Shown piece after piece: positions 17,655 through 26,600 of a stretch of 64,000 nt of DNA (positions are counted from its first letter, which is position 1; every line of letters starts with the position of its first letter). A model generated the notes under the pieces. The model made no database searches, had not been told where the DNA came from, and worked only from the letters and a program-made list of their open reading frames with translations. The DNA comes from Firm-13 sp037143795 (GTDB lineage Bacteria; Bacillota; Clostridia; Saccharofermentanales; Saccharofermentanaceae): NCBI GenBank assembly GCA_037143795.1, contig JBAWXZ010000003.1, positions 62,001 through 126,000 of the forward strand, read 5' to 3'. The position numbers were made by a program, and so were the translations under genes.

Positions 17655-18173
17655 ATGAATGCCAGATATACAATTAACATCAATGAAGATGTAGCAGAGA
17701 AATTCAAGCTAGCGCTGACCCTGCAAAAAGAAGATGCCGATGCGGTGATCGAAAAATTCATGAAGCAGTACATATCCGTGAGTTTTGCTCAGGTCTCACA
17801 GACATACAAAGCCGAGCCCGGGAGCATCCCCTTGAAAGCGGATGCTGCCTATGCGGATACCGGCAAAGCCAATAACCGCATTCCCAAATGGGCCGGAAAG
17901 CCGGAACAGAACAACCACAGAATCATCAAGGCATTTTTCCAGGTGGAAAAAGAACTGGGCCAGGTACCTCTGACCCTTCTCGAGAAACGCTGCTCGGATG
18001 AATCACATTACCCGGCAGCCTATGTCCGCGATTTCCGCGGCAACTTCAACCAGATGAAGACGGATGCGCCGCATTCACACGGCAAAGTATTCATAGTTGA
18101 AAACGGCATCGTCCTGATCTGGAACGTCGTGCAGAATAAACTTCTCGAATACAGGGAAAGCTTCGACCGCTGA
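17655..18173 (+). CDS. uncharacterised protein with RHH-like N-terminus
   Basis: A 172-residue protein. The first 40 residues (RYTININEDVAEKF...) look like the strand-helix-helix of RelB/DinJ-type ribbon-helix-helix antitoxins. The C-terminal half (about 95-170) contains HRIIKAFFQVEKELGQVPL, CSDESHYPAAYVRDF and HSHGKVFIVENG, which looks like a separate globular domain. I do not recognise it. AGGTGAG 5 bases before the ATG at 17655 supports that start over the GTG at 17649. It could be a transcription factor, but no toxin gene lies beside it. Confidence 0.6.
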   Translation: MNARYTININEDVAEKFKLALTLQKEDADAVIEKFMKQYISVSFAQVSQTYKAEPGSIPLKADAAYADTGKANNRIPKWAGKPEQNNHRIIKAFFQVEKELGQVPLTLLEKRCSDESHYPAAYVRDFRGNFNQMKTDAPHSHGKVFIVENGIVLIWNVVQNKLLEYRESFDR

Positions 18174-18235
18174 TCCCCTGAAATAATTGTAAATACCGGA
18201 TTGTTTTCGGCATATTATTTTGATACACTGAATCT

Positions 18236-18250
18236 GGTGGTAATACCACC
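18236..18250. promoter_or_regulatory. FadR-type GntR operator
   Basis: GGTGGTAATACCACC is a perfect palindrome with GGT..ACC arms in the pattern used by FadR/LldR/PdhR-like GntR regulators (TGGTnnnACCA). It lies 12 bases before the regulator start, so autoregulation of the operon is expected. Confidence 0.7.
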
Positions 18251-18262
18251 GGAGGAACTGAT

Positions 18263-19021
18263 ATGAGCAGAAAAACCAGCCTCACCGACACTTTTGTTAA
18301 GCAGGTTGAAGACAAAATCCTTTCCGGGGAATGGCCTGTAGGCAGCCGCCTGCCAACCGCCAGGGAGCTGTCGGATATTTTCCATATCAGCCGGAGCGTC
18401 ATTAATGCCGGCATGGTTGAATTGCAGGCGAGGGGATTTATTAAGATTGTGCCGAGGAAATGGACCGAGGTCATCGATTATCATAAGGAAGGCACTCTGA
18501 AAGTGCTTGAATCCATCATGGAATATGACCGCAGCAAAATTGACGAACGCCTGTTTATCAGTGTCCTTCAGGCACGAATGCTCGTGGAAATCCAGTGCGC
18601 CTATCTCGCCGCGATGAACCGTACGGAGGAAGACATCGAAATACTCCGGCAAATTCTCGATAACGAAGCACAATACAGAAAGGGACGGCGCGGGGCTAAG
18701 GCCGGATCCGTCATGCAAAGTCAGAATACATCCGGGCTTGCGCACAATGACTTTTCCTTTCACCATTCAATTGCCGTGGCTTCATCCAATGCGGTGTATC
18801 CGCTGATTCTCAAGTCATTCGAACCGATGTCGATCATGTTTACAAAGCAATTTTATCAGAATGAAAATATACTGCAGGTCGTGTCCAAATACCATACCGG
18901 TATTTTTGAGGCGATCAAAAAACGGGACGGCGAAAAAGCGAAAAGATTAATGGAGGAACTACTGACTCATGGCGAAAACATCATAAAGGATATGGTGAAA
19001 AAATCGCAGGCGACTGAGTAA
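18263..19021 (+). CDS. GntR/FadR-family regulator (FCD type)
   Basis: A 252-residue transcription factor. The N-terminal winged helix (about 8-75) includes the motif VGSRLPTARELSDIFHISRSVINAGMVELQARGFI. The C-terminal helical FCD domain (about 85-245) includes RMLVEIQCAYLAAM, a NDFSFHHSIAVAS segment (Asp-x3-His) and YHTGIFEAIKKRDGEKA, giving the metal/ligand His/Asp set. It binds a small carboxylic acid in most relatives. It is the first gene of an operon with the glycyl radical enzyme 51 bases downstream, so it probably senses that enzyme's substrate. Confidence 0.92.
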   Translation: MSRKTSLTDTFVKQVEDKILSGEWPVGSRLPTARELSDIFHISRSVINAGMVELQARGFIKIVPRKWTEVIDYHKEGTLKVLESIMEYDRSKIDERLFISVLQARMLVEIQCAYLAAMNRTEEDIEILRQILDNEAQYRKGRRGAKAGSVMQSQNTSGLAHNDFSFHHSIAVASSNAVYPLILKSFEPMSIMFTKQFYQNENILQVVSKYHTGIFEAIKKRDGEKAKRLMEELLTHGENIIKDMVKKSQATE

Positions 19022-19072
19022 AAACAAAAACGATGCGATGGTCATGAGAGAAACGAAGAAAGTGTGATTTTT

Positions 19073-21583
19073 ATGGCATCAATCACCTCGGCCGCGCCGG
19101 CAATGAAGCAGCCCAAAAACCTGTCCAAACGAGTGGAAGGGTTACGGAATTACTATTTCGAAGGGCTGGAGCGCAACTGGAACAATGAGTACTTGAGTTT
19201 TTCTACGGGCTCGGATTATGACGTGCAGTATGACGAACTGACCTACTACATCGTCCCGGAGACATACACCTTCCAGCAGATATTCCGTTCGTCCCACAAC
19301 CAGAATGCACAGACCGTGGCATTGCCGGCGGATTTCTGGGACATGTCGCTGCCGGAGCGCAGAGCGGAATTCCTGCGCGACGTCATGGTCAATTATGTTC
19401 CGCAGGAGATCCTCAAAGAGGACCTTCTGGCGGGCGGCCGGTTCAATGTCATGACTTCCCGATGCTGGACCCGCAAAGAGACAAAGCAGCGCGACAAAAG
19501 AATTTACGGTCCGGACGGATCGCGGGCGACGATGAAATGGCTGCACGACCACGGCTACGGCAACAGCGGCGCGACAAGCGGCCACCTGATTCCCGACTAT
19601 GCCAAAATCCTGAAATACGGATTCAAGGCCGTATATGAAGATCTCGAAAAGAATTTCAGCGAGCTCGATGAACGCGCGAAAAAGGGCCCCCGGGGCAATC
19701 AGCTCAAAGCGATGCTGATCGCTGCCCTGATGCCGCGTCAGGTGGCCTGGAAGTATAAGGAGCTCTGTGAAAAGCTCGCAGCCAAAGAGCCGGACGCTTT
19801 GCGTAAAAGCGAACTTCAAGTCATGGCAGCCAATCTTGATAAGGTGCCGTGGAACGGTGCCGGTAATTTTTATGAAGCGATCCAGTCCCTGTGGATTACG
19901 CATATGCTCGTCATGTCGGATGAGAACTATCCCGGACCCGGCGTATCCTTCGGCAGGCTCGACCAGATTCTTTTGCCGTATTATGAGAAATCCGTTGATG
20001 AAGGAATGACCCGCGAATACATGAAGGAAATCCTCGGCTGCTTCTGGTTCCACTGCAATACCGTCTATGATGCGCAGATCGGGGTCGGTGCCAACCAGGG
20101 AATTACCGCCGGGTTCGGCCAGCTGTTCAACCTGTCGGGCCTCGGCAAAAACAATGCGGATATGACCAATGAAGTAACCTATCTGCTCCTCGAGGTCATC
20201 GACGATATGAGCCCGATCCTTGAGCCCAAGCCCAATGTGCGGCTGCACCTGCATTCGCCGGACAAACTAGTCGACAAAGTCGTCGACATGATCCTGGAAA
20301 GCCAGGGCGCGCCGTTCCTTCTGAATTTCGACGAGCGGTCGATCGCGGGCATGCTCAGGGAAGCGAAGATGGGGCATCTGGAACACCTGATCAATAAGGA
20401 TAATGTATACGACTATGCCTCCGTCGGCTGTCTCGAAAACACCATGGTCGGAAACGACCGTTCCGGAACCGTTGACAACAATCTGAATCTTCTCAAAGCG
20501 GTCGAACTCGTGCTCGGTAACGGCAGAGACCTGCTGCCGCACACCAGCGAAATGACCGGCAAAACCGAGCAGCCCGGACAGGACGGGCCCGTGACGGGAA
20601 CCCCCGCGGAGCTTGATACCTGGGACAAATTCTACAATGCCTATCTCCTGCAGACCCAATATATCATCCGGAAAATCGCGGACGTCTATGAGCTGAGCGA
20701 ATCCCTGAGGGCCGACTATTCACCGACGCCGTACCTGTCGCTCCTGGTCAACGGATGCGCCCGAAAAGGGCTCGATGTCACGCAGGGCGGCGCAGAAATC
20801 AACCTGACCACTATAGAAGGCGTAACTTTTGCGACGACGGTCGACTCGCTGCTCGCGATCAAATACCTGGTATATGACAAAAAGGAATGCACGCTGCAGG
20901 AACTCATCGCAGCCCTTAGGGACAATTGGGAAGGACATGGGATCCTGCAGGCCAAAGCGCTGAACCGCGCGCCGAAATACGGCCGCGACGACGATGAGGC
21001 GGATGAGCTCGCGAAGAAAGTCATGGATCACTGGACGGAAGAGACATGGCGTCACACGACCCGGTCGACGAACCGGCAGTTCAGGCCCGGCATGCTGAGC
21101 TGGAACTACTGGGTAGGCGACGGCTATATTATGGCTGCCAGTGCCAACGGCAGGAAAAAAGGACAGTTCCTGTCCAATGCGATCTGCCCTTCCAACGGAG
21201 CGGACCTGAATGGCCCGACCTCCAATGCCAATTCCGTCGGAAAAGCCCTCGGCGGCAGGCAGGAAAAAGACAGCGATTTCGAAGGCTATATGAATTCCCT
21301 TCCCAACGGGGCGAGCCACACGATCTCCTTCAGCTCATCCCTCCTGAAAAGCGAGGGCCACCGGGAGAAATTCAAGGCATTCCTGTACGGCTACACGCAG
21401 AACGGCGGAACCGCACTGCAGGTCAATATCCTCGACGTCAAAATGCTCCGGGATGCACAGAAACACCCGCAGGAATACAGGCACCTGCTCGTCCGCGTAA
21501 CCGGCTACAATGCCTATTTTGCATCGATAGGCAAAGAACTGCAGGATGAAATCATTGCCCGCGAAGCCCATCAGAAATTTTAG
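19073..21583 (+). CDS. glycyl radical enzyme of unassigned substrate
   Basis: An 836-residue pyruvate-formate-lyase superfamily enzyme that carries out radical chemistry under anaerobic conditions. The active-site Cys is C453 with Glu at 455 (SVGCLENT), and the radical loop is RVTGYNAYF with Gly at 811. C-x-E is shared by diol dehydratases, CutC-like lyases and arylacetate decarboxylases. No small subunit (as in HPAD or benzylsuccinate synthase) and no microcompartment shell gene is nearby, so those routes are not supported. The GC-rich operon continues with its activase 43 bases downstream. Two starts are possible (19064 GTG and 19073 ATG), both with weak ribosome sites; the ATG is used here. 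Substrate not assigned. Confidence 0.93.
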   Translation: MASITSAAPAMKQPKNLSKRVEGLRNYYFEGLERNWNNEYLSFSTGSDYDVQYDELTYYIVPETYTFQQIFRSSHNQNAQTVALPADFWDMSLPERRAEFLRDVMVNYVPQEILKEDLLAGGRFNVMTSRCWTRKETKQRDKRIYGPDGSRATMKWLHDHGYGNSGATSGHLIPDYAKILKYGFKAVYEDLEKNFSELDERAKKGPRGNQLKAMLIAALMPRQVAWKYKELCEKLAAKEPDALRKSELQVMAANLDKVPWNGAGNFYEAIQSLWITHMLVMSDENYPGPGVSFGRLDQILLPYYEKSVDEGMTREYMKEILGCFWFHCNTVYDAQIGVGANQGITAGFGQLFNLSGLGKNNADMTNEVTYLLLEVIDDMSPILEPKPNVRLHLHSPDKLVDKVVDMILESQGAPFLLNFDERSIAGMLREAKMGHLEHLINKDNVYDYASVGCLENTMVGNDRSGTVDNNLNLLKAVELVLGNGRDLLPHTSEMTGKTEQPGQDGPVTGTPAELDTWDKFYNAYLLQTQYIIRKIADVYELSESLRADYSPTPYLSLLVNGCARKGLDVTQGGAEINLTTIEGVTFATTVDSLLAIKYLVYDKKECTLQELIAALRDNWEGHGILQAKALNRAPKYGRDDDEADELAKKVMDHWTEETWRHTTRSTNRQFRPGMLSWNYWVGDGYIMAASANGRKKGQFLSNAICPSNGADLNGPTSNANSVGKALGGRQEKDSDFEGYMNSLPNGASHTISFSSSLLKSEGHREKFKAFLYGYTQNGGTALQVNILDVKMLRDAQKHPQEYRHLLVRVTGYNAYFASIGKELQDEIIAREAHQKF

Positions 21584-21626
21584 AGCGTCACAGATGTAGC
21601 CCGTCAGAAATTCCAGGGAGATGCAG

Positions 21627-22595
21627 ATGACAGACAAAAAAGGACTCATTTTGAATATACAGAGAATGTCGACGGAAGACGGGCCGGGTATCCGGACCAC
21701 CGTCTTCTTCAAAGGCTGCTCTCTGACCTGCCCCTGGTGCCATAACCCGGAGAGCATGAAGGCCGGCAAAGAAATCGAGTGGATCCAGGTGAAGTGCATC
21801 GGCTGCCGGACCTGCATCGCCGTCTGCAGGCAGGGCGCCCTTCTTATGACAGACGAAGGCCTGCAGATCAACCGGGAGAAATGCACGCTCGACCTCGCAT
21901 GCGTCGATGCCTGCCCCGGCATGGCGCTTGAGGTCAAAGGCATTGAATGGAGCGTCGACGACCTGTTCCGCGAACTGATCAAAGACAAAGCCTACTTCAG
22001 CCATAACAGCGGCGGCATAACCCTGTCGGGCGGGGAAGTGCTCCTTCAGGCCGAATTTGCCGCAGCGCTCCTTCATCGGTTGAAGCAGGAAGGCATCCAC
22101 ACAGCAGTCGATACCTGCGGATATGTCACCCCCCGGGCGATCGACCGGATATTTGACGATACGGACCTGTTCCTCTATGACATCAAGATCTTCGATGATG
22201 CGGAGCACCGCAAAATCATCGGCCAGTCGAACCGCCTCATACTGGAAAACCTTCAGCACATTGCCGCAAAAATCAGGGAAGGCAAGCGCAGACGGGACCC
22301 CGCCAAAGCAATCTGGATCCGCACCCCTGTCATTCCCGGCAGCACCGATTCAACCGCAAACATACACGGCATCGCCCGGTTCCTTAAAGAAAACATGGAA
22401 GACGAAATCACCCGCTGGGAACTCTGCGCATTCAACAACCTCTGCAGCGACAAGTACCGGCGGCTCGACCGTGAATGGAAATACAGGGACGCCCTGCTCA
22501 TCGAAAAAGAGCAGATGGATATTCTAAGAAACGCCGCGATCGAAGCGGGAATGAATCCTCAAAAAGTAATCGGGACAGGCGCCACAAGACTGTAA
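21627..22595 (+). CDS. glycyl radical enzyme activase (radical SAM)
   Basis: A 322-residue radical-SAM activating enzyme that installs the glycyl radical. The SAM cluster motif is C31-x3-C35-x2-C38 (GCSLTCPWCHNPE). A ferredoxin-like insert has C57-x2-C60-x2-C63-x3-C67 and then C86-x5-C92-x3-C96. In the second group the position that usually holds a Cys (CTxC) is Asp89, so the second auxiliary cluster may be incomplete or differently liganded. ISGGEV-like SAM-binding glycine motif is LSGGEVLLQ. AGGGAG 6 bases upstream decides the ATG at 21627. It is paired with the enzyme upstream. Confidence 0.92.
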   Translation: MTDKKGLILNIQRMSTEDGPGIRTTVFFKGCSLTCPWCHNPESMKAGKEIEWIQVKCIGCRTCIAVCRQGALLMTDEGLQINREKCTLDLACVDACPGMALEVKGIEWSVDDLFRELIKDKAYFSHNSGGITLSGGEVLLQAEFAAALLHRLKQEGIHTAVDTCGYVTPRAIDRIFDDTDLFLYDIKIFDDAEHRKIIGQSNRLILENLQHIAAKIREGKRRRDPAKAIWIRTPVIPGSTDSTANIHGIARFLKENMEDEITRWELCAFNNLCSDKYRRLDREWKYRDALLIEKEQMDILRNAAIEAGMNPQKVIGTGATRL

Positions 22596-22617
22596 GCGCA
22601 CGGAAAAGAGGCAAAAG

Positions 22618-23460
22618 ATGTTGAACCGCATGAATGAACAGACTATGAAAGAACTCGAGACATCGCTTAAAATCGGCCTGGTAGCAACGATCGGAGAAGA
22701 CGGCAACAGCCACATCACCGTCCTTTCCACCCTTCAGGCCAACACGCCGGTGGAGATGATCGCCGGCCAGTTCACCGAGGGCCTCAGTAAGAAGAACGTA
22801 AAGACGCACAACAAGGCGGGTTTTCTAATCATGAGCCTGCAGAAGCAGTTCTACATGGGCAAGATGACCTGGACCCATGAGCTGAAGGAAGGTCCGGAAT
22901 TCGAGATGTACAACCGGCAGCCGATGTACCGGTACAACACGTACTTCGGCATACATACCGTGCACTTTTTCGACCTGCTGGAAATATCGGAAAAGAAAGA
23001 CCTCGAGATGGGCAGGATTATCGGCAATGCCGTCAAAACAATGGCAGGCAAAAACCTGTTCAAAACGAAGCGGGCGAGCCCGATCATGAAGCCCTGGGCC
23101 GAAAAGCTCCTCGGCAAGCTCGACACACTCAAATTCCTCTCCTATATCGACGAAGACGGCTACCCTGTAATCGTCCCGGTCATACAGGCGCAGGCCGCAG
23201 ACTCCGGCACGATCGTCTTCTCCAACAACCCGTACAACGATTATTTAAGCAAGCTCAAGCCCGGAACATACGTCTCCATCCTCGGCATGAACCTCGATCT
23301 CGAAAACGTGCTGGTAAAAGGCACTTTCCACGGCTTCCGGCAGACAATCGCCGGAAAGCTCGGCAGCGTCGAAATCAACCAGGTCTATAATTCCATGCCT
23401 CCAAAACCGCGTTATGTATACCCCTACAAAAAGGCCGAAGCCGTAGAAGATCTCGCGTAA
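22618..23460 (+). CDS. PPOX-like flavoprotein in the glycyl radical operon
   Basis: A 280-residue protein of the pyridoxamine-phosphate-oxidase fold. Two beta-barrel-like segments appear: SLKIGLVATIGEDGNSHITVLSTL (about 16-39) and DTLKFLSYIDEDGYPVIVPVI (about 170-190), each an FMN-binding split-barrel start. GTYVSILGMNLDLENVLVKGTF lies near 220. FMN/F420-like reductase or sensor activity is possible, but none is proven. The start is 22 bases after the activase stop, so it is likely the last operon gene. Its GC-rich codon use matches the operon. Confidence 0.75.
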   Translation: MLNRMNEQTMKELETSLKIGLVATIGEDGNSHITVLSTLQANTPVEMIAGQFTEGLSKKNVKTHNKAGFLIMSLQKQFYMGKMTWTHELKEGPEFEMYNRQPMYRYNTYFGIHTVHFFDLLEISEKKDLEMGRIIGNAVKTMAGKNLFKTKRASPIMKPWAEKLLGKLDTLKFLSYIDEDGYPVIVPVIQAQAADSGTIVFSNNPYNDYLSKLKPGTYVSILGMNLDLENVLVKGTFHGFRQTIAGKLGSVEINQVYNSMPPKPRYVYPYKKAEAVEDLA

Positions 23461-23729
23461 ATTGACTATGATGAGACGGATTCTAAAGAATATTGTCCGA
23501 TCGTATCGAACAATTTTCTTGCCTTCCGCAGGAATCAGCTTGCGATATTTGACCAGTATTTTAGTAATACTCACTCTATGAAGGTGTCAAAATAAGTTGA
23601 AGATATAGAATCGAGACGTGCAATCATATTAACGGAATATAGTAATAATATTGTATAATAAATACAAGTGTAGGTGAAATAGAAACTAACAGTATTGGCA
23701 AATTAGATAAGTAGTTGGAGCAGAACAAG

Positions 23730-24548
23730 ATGTTTTTCAAAAAACGAAAATCGAATAAATTAAATAATCCTTTCTTAATTGATGACAAAGAGGAATTAAT
23801 TTCTGAACTGATTGAGATGTATTATGATGGCAATGAACACATGCGTCTATATACAGCTTTTCAAATTACCCCTAACGAAGTGATCAGTATCTTCGAGGAT
23901 AGAAGAAAATTTCCCTTTCAACCGTCAGTAAAGTGTACTGTATCGTCAGATCAGTTAAATGATACGAGTTCCAATATTTCAATAATTGAATTGGATCTTG
24001 CTCATTCACAAGGGTATAGATTATTTCTTTCTGTAATAAAACCTTATCGTGAAAACTTAAGTTCGCTAGACATGCAGGTGTTTGATAAATTAAATTCAAT
24101 TGCACAAAATACAATATCTTCTACAAACGCTCCTATCAATAGAGCGAAACGAATTCATGACTATTTAATTGATACATCAGAGTATGATTTTGATAATTTG
24201 ATAAATAATAGCATACCAGCAGTATCATATACTCCATATGGGCTAATTTTCAATAATAAAGCAGTATGCCAGGCTTATGCAGAAACATATATGGTTTTAA
24301 TGACAATACTTGGGATCGAGTGCCATATTGTCATCGGGAGACTATTGTCCTCGAGCCAATTTTCAAGTGATGTACATGCATGGAACATAATTAAGATTGA
24401 TGGAAAGTATGGTCACGTAGATGTTACAAGTGATAATCCATGTCCAAAAAGTTTGGGCAAGCCATCAAGTAAATATTTTTTTGTAAATGACGATTATTTA
24501 GACAGAACACATAGCTGGGCAATTAATCAATACCCTCTCTGTTATTAA
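23730..24548 (+). CDS. transglutaminase-like protein
   Basis: A 272-residue protein with a transglutaminase-like (papain-fold) C-terminal domain. The catalytic triad is visible as Cys in NKAVCQAYAETY (about 183), His in VHAWNIIKIDG (about 216) and Asp in HVDVTSDNP (about 231). The N-terminal 100 residues are charged and unassigned. It could be a protease or cross-linking enzyme; no signal peptide is seen, so it acts inside the cell. It is markedly AT-rich compared with the GRE operon before and DUF4867 gene after, which suggests acquisition. The GGAG in TTGGAG upstream supports the ATG at 23730. Confidence 0.7.
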   Translation: MFFKKRKSNKLNNPFLIDDKEELISELIEMYYDGNEHMRLYTAFQITPNEVISIFEDRRKFPFQPSVKCTVSSDQLNDTSSNISIIELDLAHSQGYRLFLSVIKPYRENLSSLDMQVFDKLNSIAQNTISSTNAPINRAKRIHDYLIDTSEYDFDNLINNSIPAVSYTPYGLIFNNKAVCQAYAETYMVLMTILGIECHIVIGRLLSSSQFSSDVHAWNIIKIDGKYGHVDVTSDNPCPKSLGKPSSKYFFVNDDYLDRTHSWAINQYPLCY

Positions 24549-24794
24549 TACACATGCCATTTGTTCAGTACTAAATATTTGGATATTCTATGTCAGGAAA
24601 TCTGTACATAAATCGAACCTCCTTCATAAAGCCAATGAAAGAGGTTTCATCTTCGAAGAGAAAACAGAAATCTTATAGCAGGTCGGCCAATTAATGCTTT
24701 TCCAGAAAGGCTTAAAAAAGGAATCAGACGGTTGAAAACGAGGGTTATATATCTATCGTTCCCAGAAATTCGCAGACGATTTTTTGATTAATAT

Positions 24795-24826
24795 TTCTAA
24801 CATCCACTCTGAAAAGGATGTTAGAA
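24795..24826. promoter_or_regulatory. inverted repeat before the DUF4867 gene
   Basis: An 11-base perfect inverted repeat (TTCTAACATCC and complement) with a 10-base loop sits 33 bases before the DUF4867 start. No T run follows, so an operator or RNA hairpin is more likely than a terminator. The rest of the 24549-24858 gap shows no gene. Confidence 0.45.
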
Positions 24827-24858
24827 TAAGATAAAAAACCACAGGAGCGTGACGTGCA

Positions 24859-25482
24859 ATGATATACAAAGTGGAAGATAAACAATTCGGGAAATACGGC
24901 AAAATAGTAGAAGGCATTGATTTCAGCGGTGTAATAGCAGAACTCAAAAAGCTCCCGATGCCGGAGGGTGTCATCTATGAGCCGTCCATAAAAGAACTCG
25001 AGACCCTCCCGGTCCAAAAGGACCTCCAGATGAAATCCTACGGCGAACTTCCGATCCAGATTGGCTACTGCATCGGCCACAACACGCTGCTCAACGCCGT
25101 CGAATACCACAGAAGCTCCGAAATCAACATCGCCGCAAGCGATGCCATCCTCATAATCGGAATGCAGCAGGACATCACGGACGACTTCACCTATGACACA
25201 TCCAAAATGGAAGCCTTCCTCATCCGCGAAGGAACCGCTGTCGAGCTCTATGCGACAGCGCTCCATTATGCCCCCTGCGAGACCAGTGCCCGCGGCTTCC
25301 TGATGGCCGTCGTCCTGCCCGCCGGCACGAACGATCCGCTTGAAAAGCCCCACTCCGGCCTCGAAGACAAGCTGATCACCGCCAAAAACAAATGGCTCAT
25401 CGGCCATCCCGACGCAGGACATGCGGCAGGAACCCATATCGGCCTGATCGGGAAAAATCTGGATGTCAGGGTGGATTTCTAA
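24859..25482 (+). CDS. DUF4867 family protein
   Basis: A 207-residue protein with a cupin-like beta-barrel look: HNTLLNAVEYHRSSEINIA, DAILIIGM and EAFLIREGTAVELYATALHYAPCET are alternating strands, and His, Glu and His residues there could ligate metal. DUF4867 members occur beside sugar and ureidoglycolate-type catabolic genes, but the activity is not known. Its GC-rich codons match the GRE operon 1.3 kb upstream, from which it is separated by the AT-rich transglutaminase gene, so they may once have been contiguous. Confidence 0.7.
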   Translation: MIYKVEDKQFGKYGKIVEGIDFSGVIAELKKLPMPEGVIYEPSIKELETLPVQKDLQMKSYGELPIQIGYCIGHNTLLNAVEYHRSSEINIAASDAILIIGMQQDITDDFTYDTSKMEAFLIREGTAVELYATALHYAPCETSARGFLMAVVLPAGTNDPLEKPHSGLEDKLITAKNKWLIGHPDAGHAAGTHIGLIGKNLDVRVDF

Positions 25483-25524
25483 GCGAAAACAGCAAAAATA
25501 TTATTATCCCTGAATAGAACTGAC

Positions 25525-25560
25525 AAAGCCGGTGTCTGCAGAAGCGGACGCCGGCTTTTT
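25525..25560 (+). terminator. Rho-independent terminator after DUF4867
   Basis: AAAGCCGGTGTC pairs with GGACGCCGGCTTT around a short loop and is followed by T5. Confidence 0.85.
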
Positions 25561-25775
25561 GTTCGGATGCACAGGCACTGCTTTTCCCGGCTTACTTATC
25601 TTAATACAAACTTTATGCCGCTAAGTGCAGAATTGAATCAATCATCAAATGCGAATTCAGGCCGGTTGTGGCACCGCTATTGGAATTTGAATAAGCATAC
25701 ACGTATTCGCATATAAAATAACAGTACGCATGCATACCCTGCTGCAGCAAAGAAAACAGGCAAAGTCCATTCATA

Positions 25776-25826
25776 AGAGCTTATTCGGGCGTCTCATAAT
25801 CGGAGCCCCGGATAAGCTCTTTCTTT
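25776..25826 (+). terminator. orphan stem-loop terminator
   Basis: AGAGCTTATTCGGGC pairs with GCCCCGGATAAGCTCT (one mismatch and one bulge), then TTCTTT. The 200 bases between the previous terminator and this one contain no gene I can support, so it may end an unseen transcript or serve as attenuator-like debris. Confidence 0.55.
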
Positions 25827-25873
25827 ACGCCTTGTGCTTCGGCTGCCAAAATAACTCGCGTTACAGTCAATAA

Positions 25874-26329
25874 TTAACCGATCGGGACGCAGATTTCGCA
25901 AAGATGCTGTTCCACCAGCTCAGTTGCATACCGTTCCAAAACCGGTCGTGCAGTATCAGGAAAGCAGCCGCTTTCGCTTAATGCGGGAAAAATTTCTCCC
26001 CAGGCCTTCTGAATAGCTTCGGCTGTGTGTGCCACTGTGAAAACAGCATACTTTCCTCCGATGATTTCGCCTTGCTGTACATTGCCGCCTGCCGGAATGT
26101 GCTGATCAGCAACGAGAATGCAGGCATCATAACGACAATCCCCAGGCGGAGTTGTACGCGGATTATCGTGTGCAATGCCCAAAATCACCGATTTACTGTT
26201 CATCAGATTATTGGCTTTCGCCCAGTGCTTCAATTGCTCCATAGTCTCCATATTTGCCTCTCCATACGCACCCACTTGCCGTATATATGCGATGGAGCAT
26301 GTCGGGATTATTTCAATATTCATGTTCAT
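25874..26329 (-). CDS. GyrI/SbmC-like effector-binding protein
   Basis: A 151-residue protein with the GyrI-like small-molecule-binding fold (SHS2 pair) found in SbmC and the C-terminus of AraC-type multidrug regulators. Typical segments are SIAYIRQVGAYGEAN near the start, RTTPPGDCRYDACILV near 60 and GGKYAVFTVAHTAEAIQKAWGEIFP near 90. It lacks a DNA-binding domain, so it is a stand-alone sequestration or DNA-gyrase-binding protein. The second in-frame ATG is chosen since AGAGG overlaps the first. Confidence 0.8.
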   Translation of the reverse strand: MNMNIEIIPTCSIAYIRQVGAYGEANMETMEQLKHWAKANNLMNSKSVILGIAHDNPRTTPPGDCRYDACILVADQHIPAGGNVQQGEIIGGKYAVFTVAHTAEAIQKAWGEIFPALSESGCFPDTARPVLERYATELVEQHLCEICVPIG

Positions 26330-26600
26330 TGTATGCATCCTCTTTTCAACATTCTTAACATTGTGGCCGGTCTTTTTTCACCATACAATGCTTTAAAATG
26401 AAATGCAAACTGATTTTTAAAAGTTGTTTGATCTTCGGATTTATAGCCTTAAAAGGCAGCAGCGACAGGCTTTCACCTTCTGAAGTCCCTTTTCTGTCCC
26501 GTCGATCTGATTAAAATGGGAAATACTGGAAAACAGACACAAAATCCTACACGGGAATCGTTCCAATAAAAAAAGAGGGTATAAACACAGGAGGTAGATC

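Noticed and set aside
19142..20254. 370-residue minus-strand frame opposite the glycyl radical enzyme
   Set aside because: It is a shadow of the GC-rich gene; the plus-strand gene has complete motifs.
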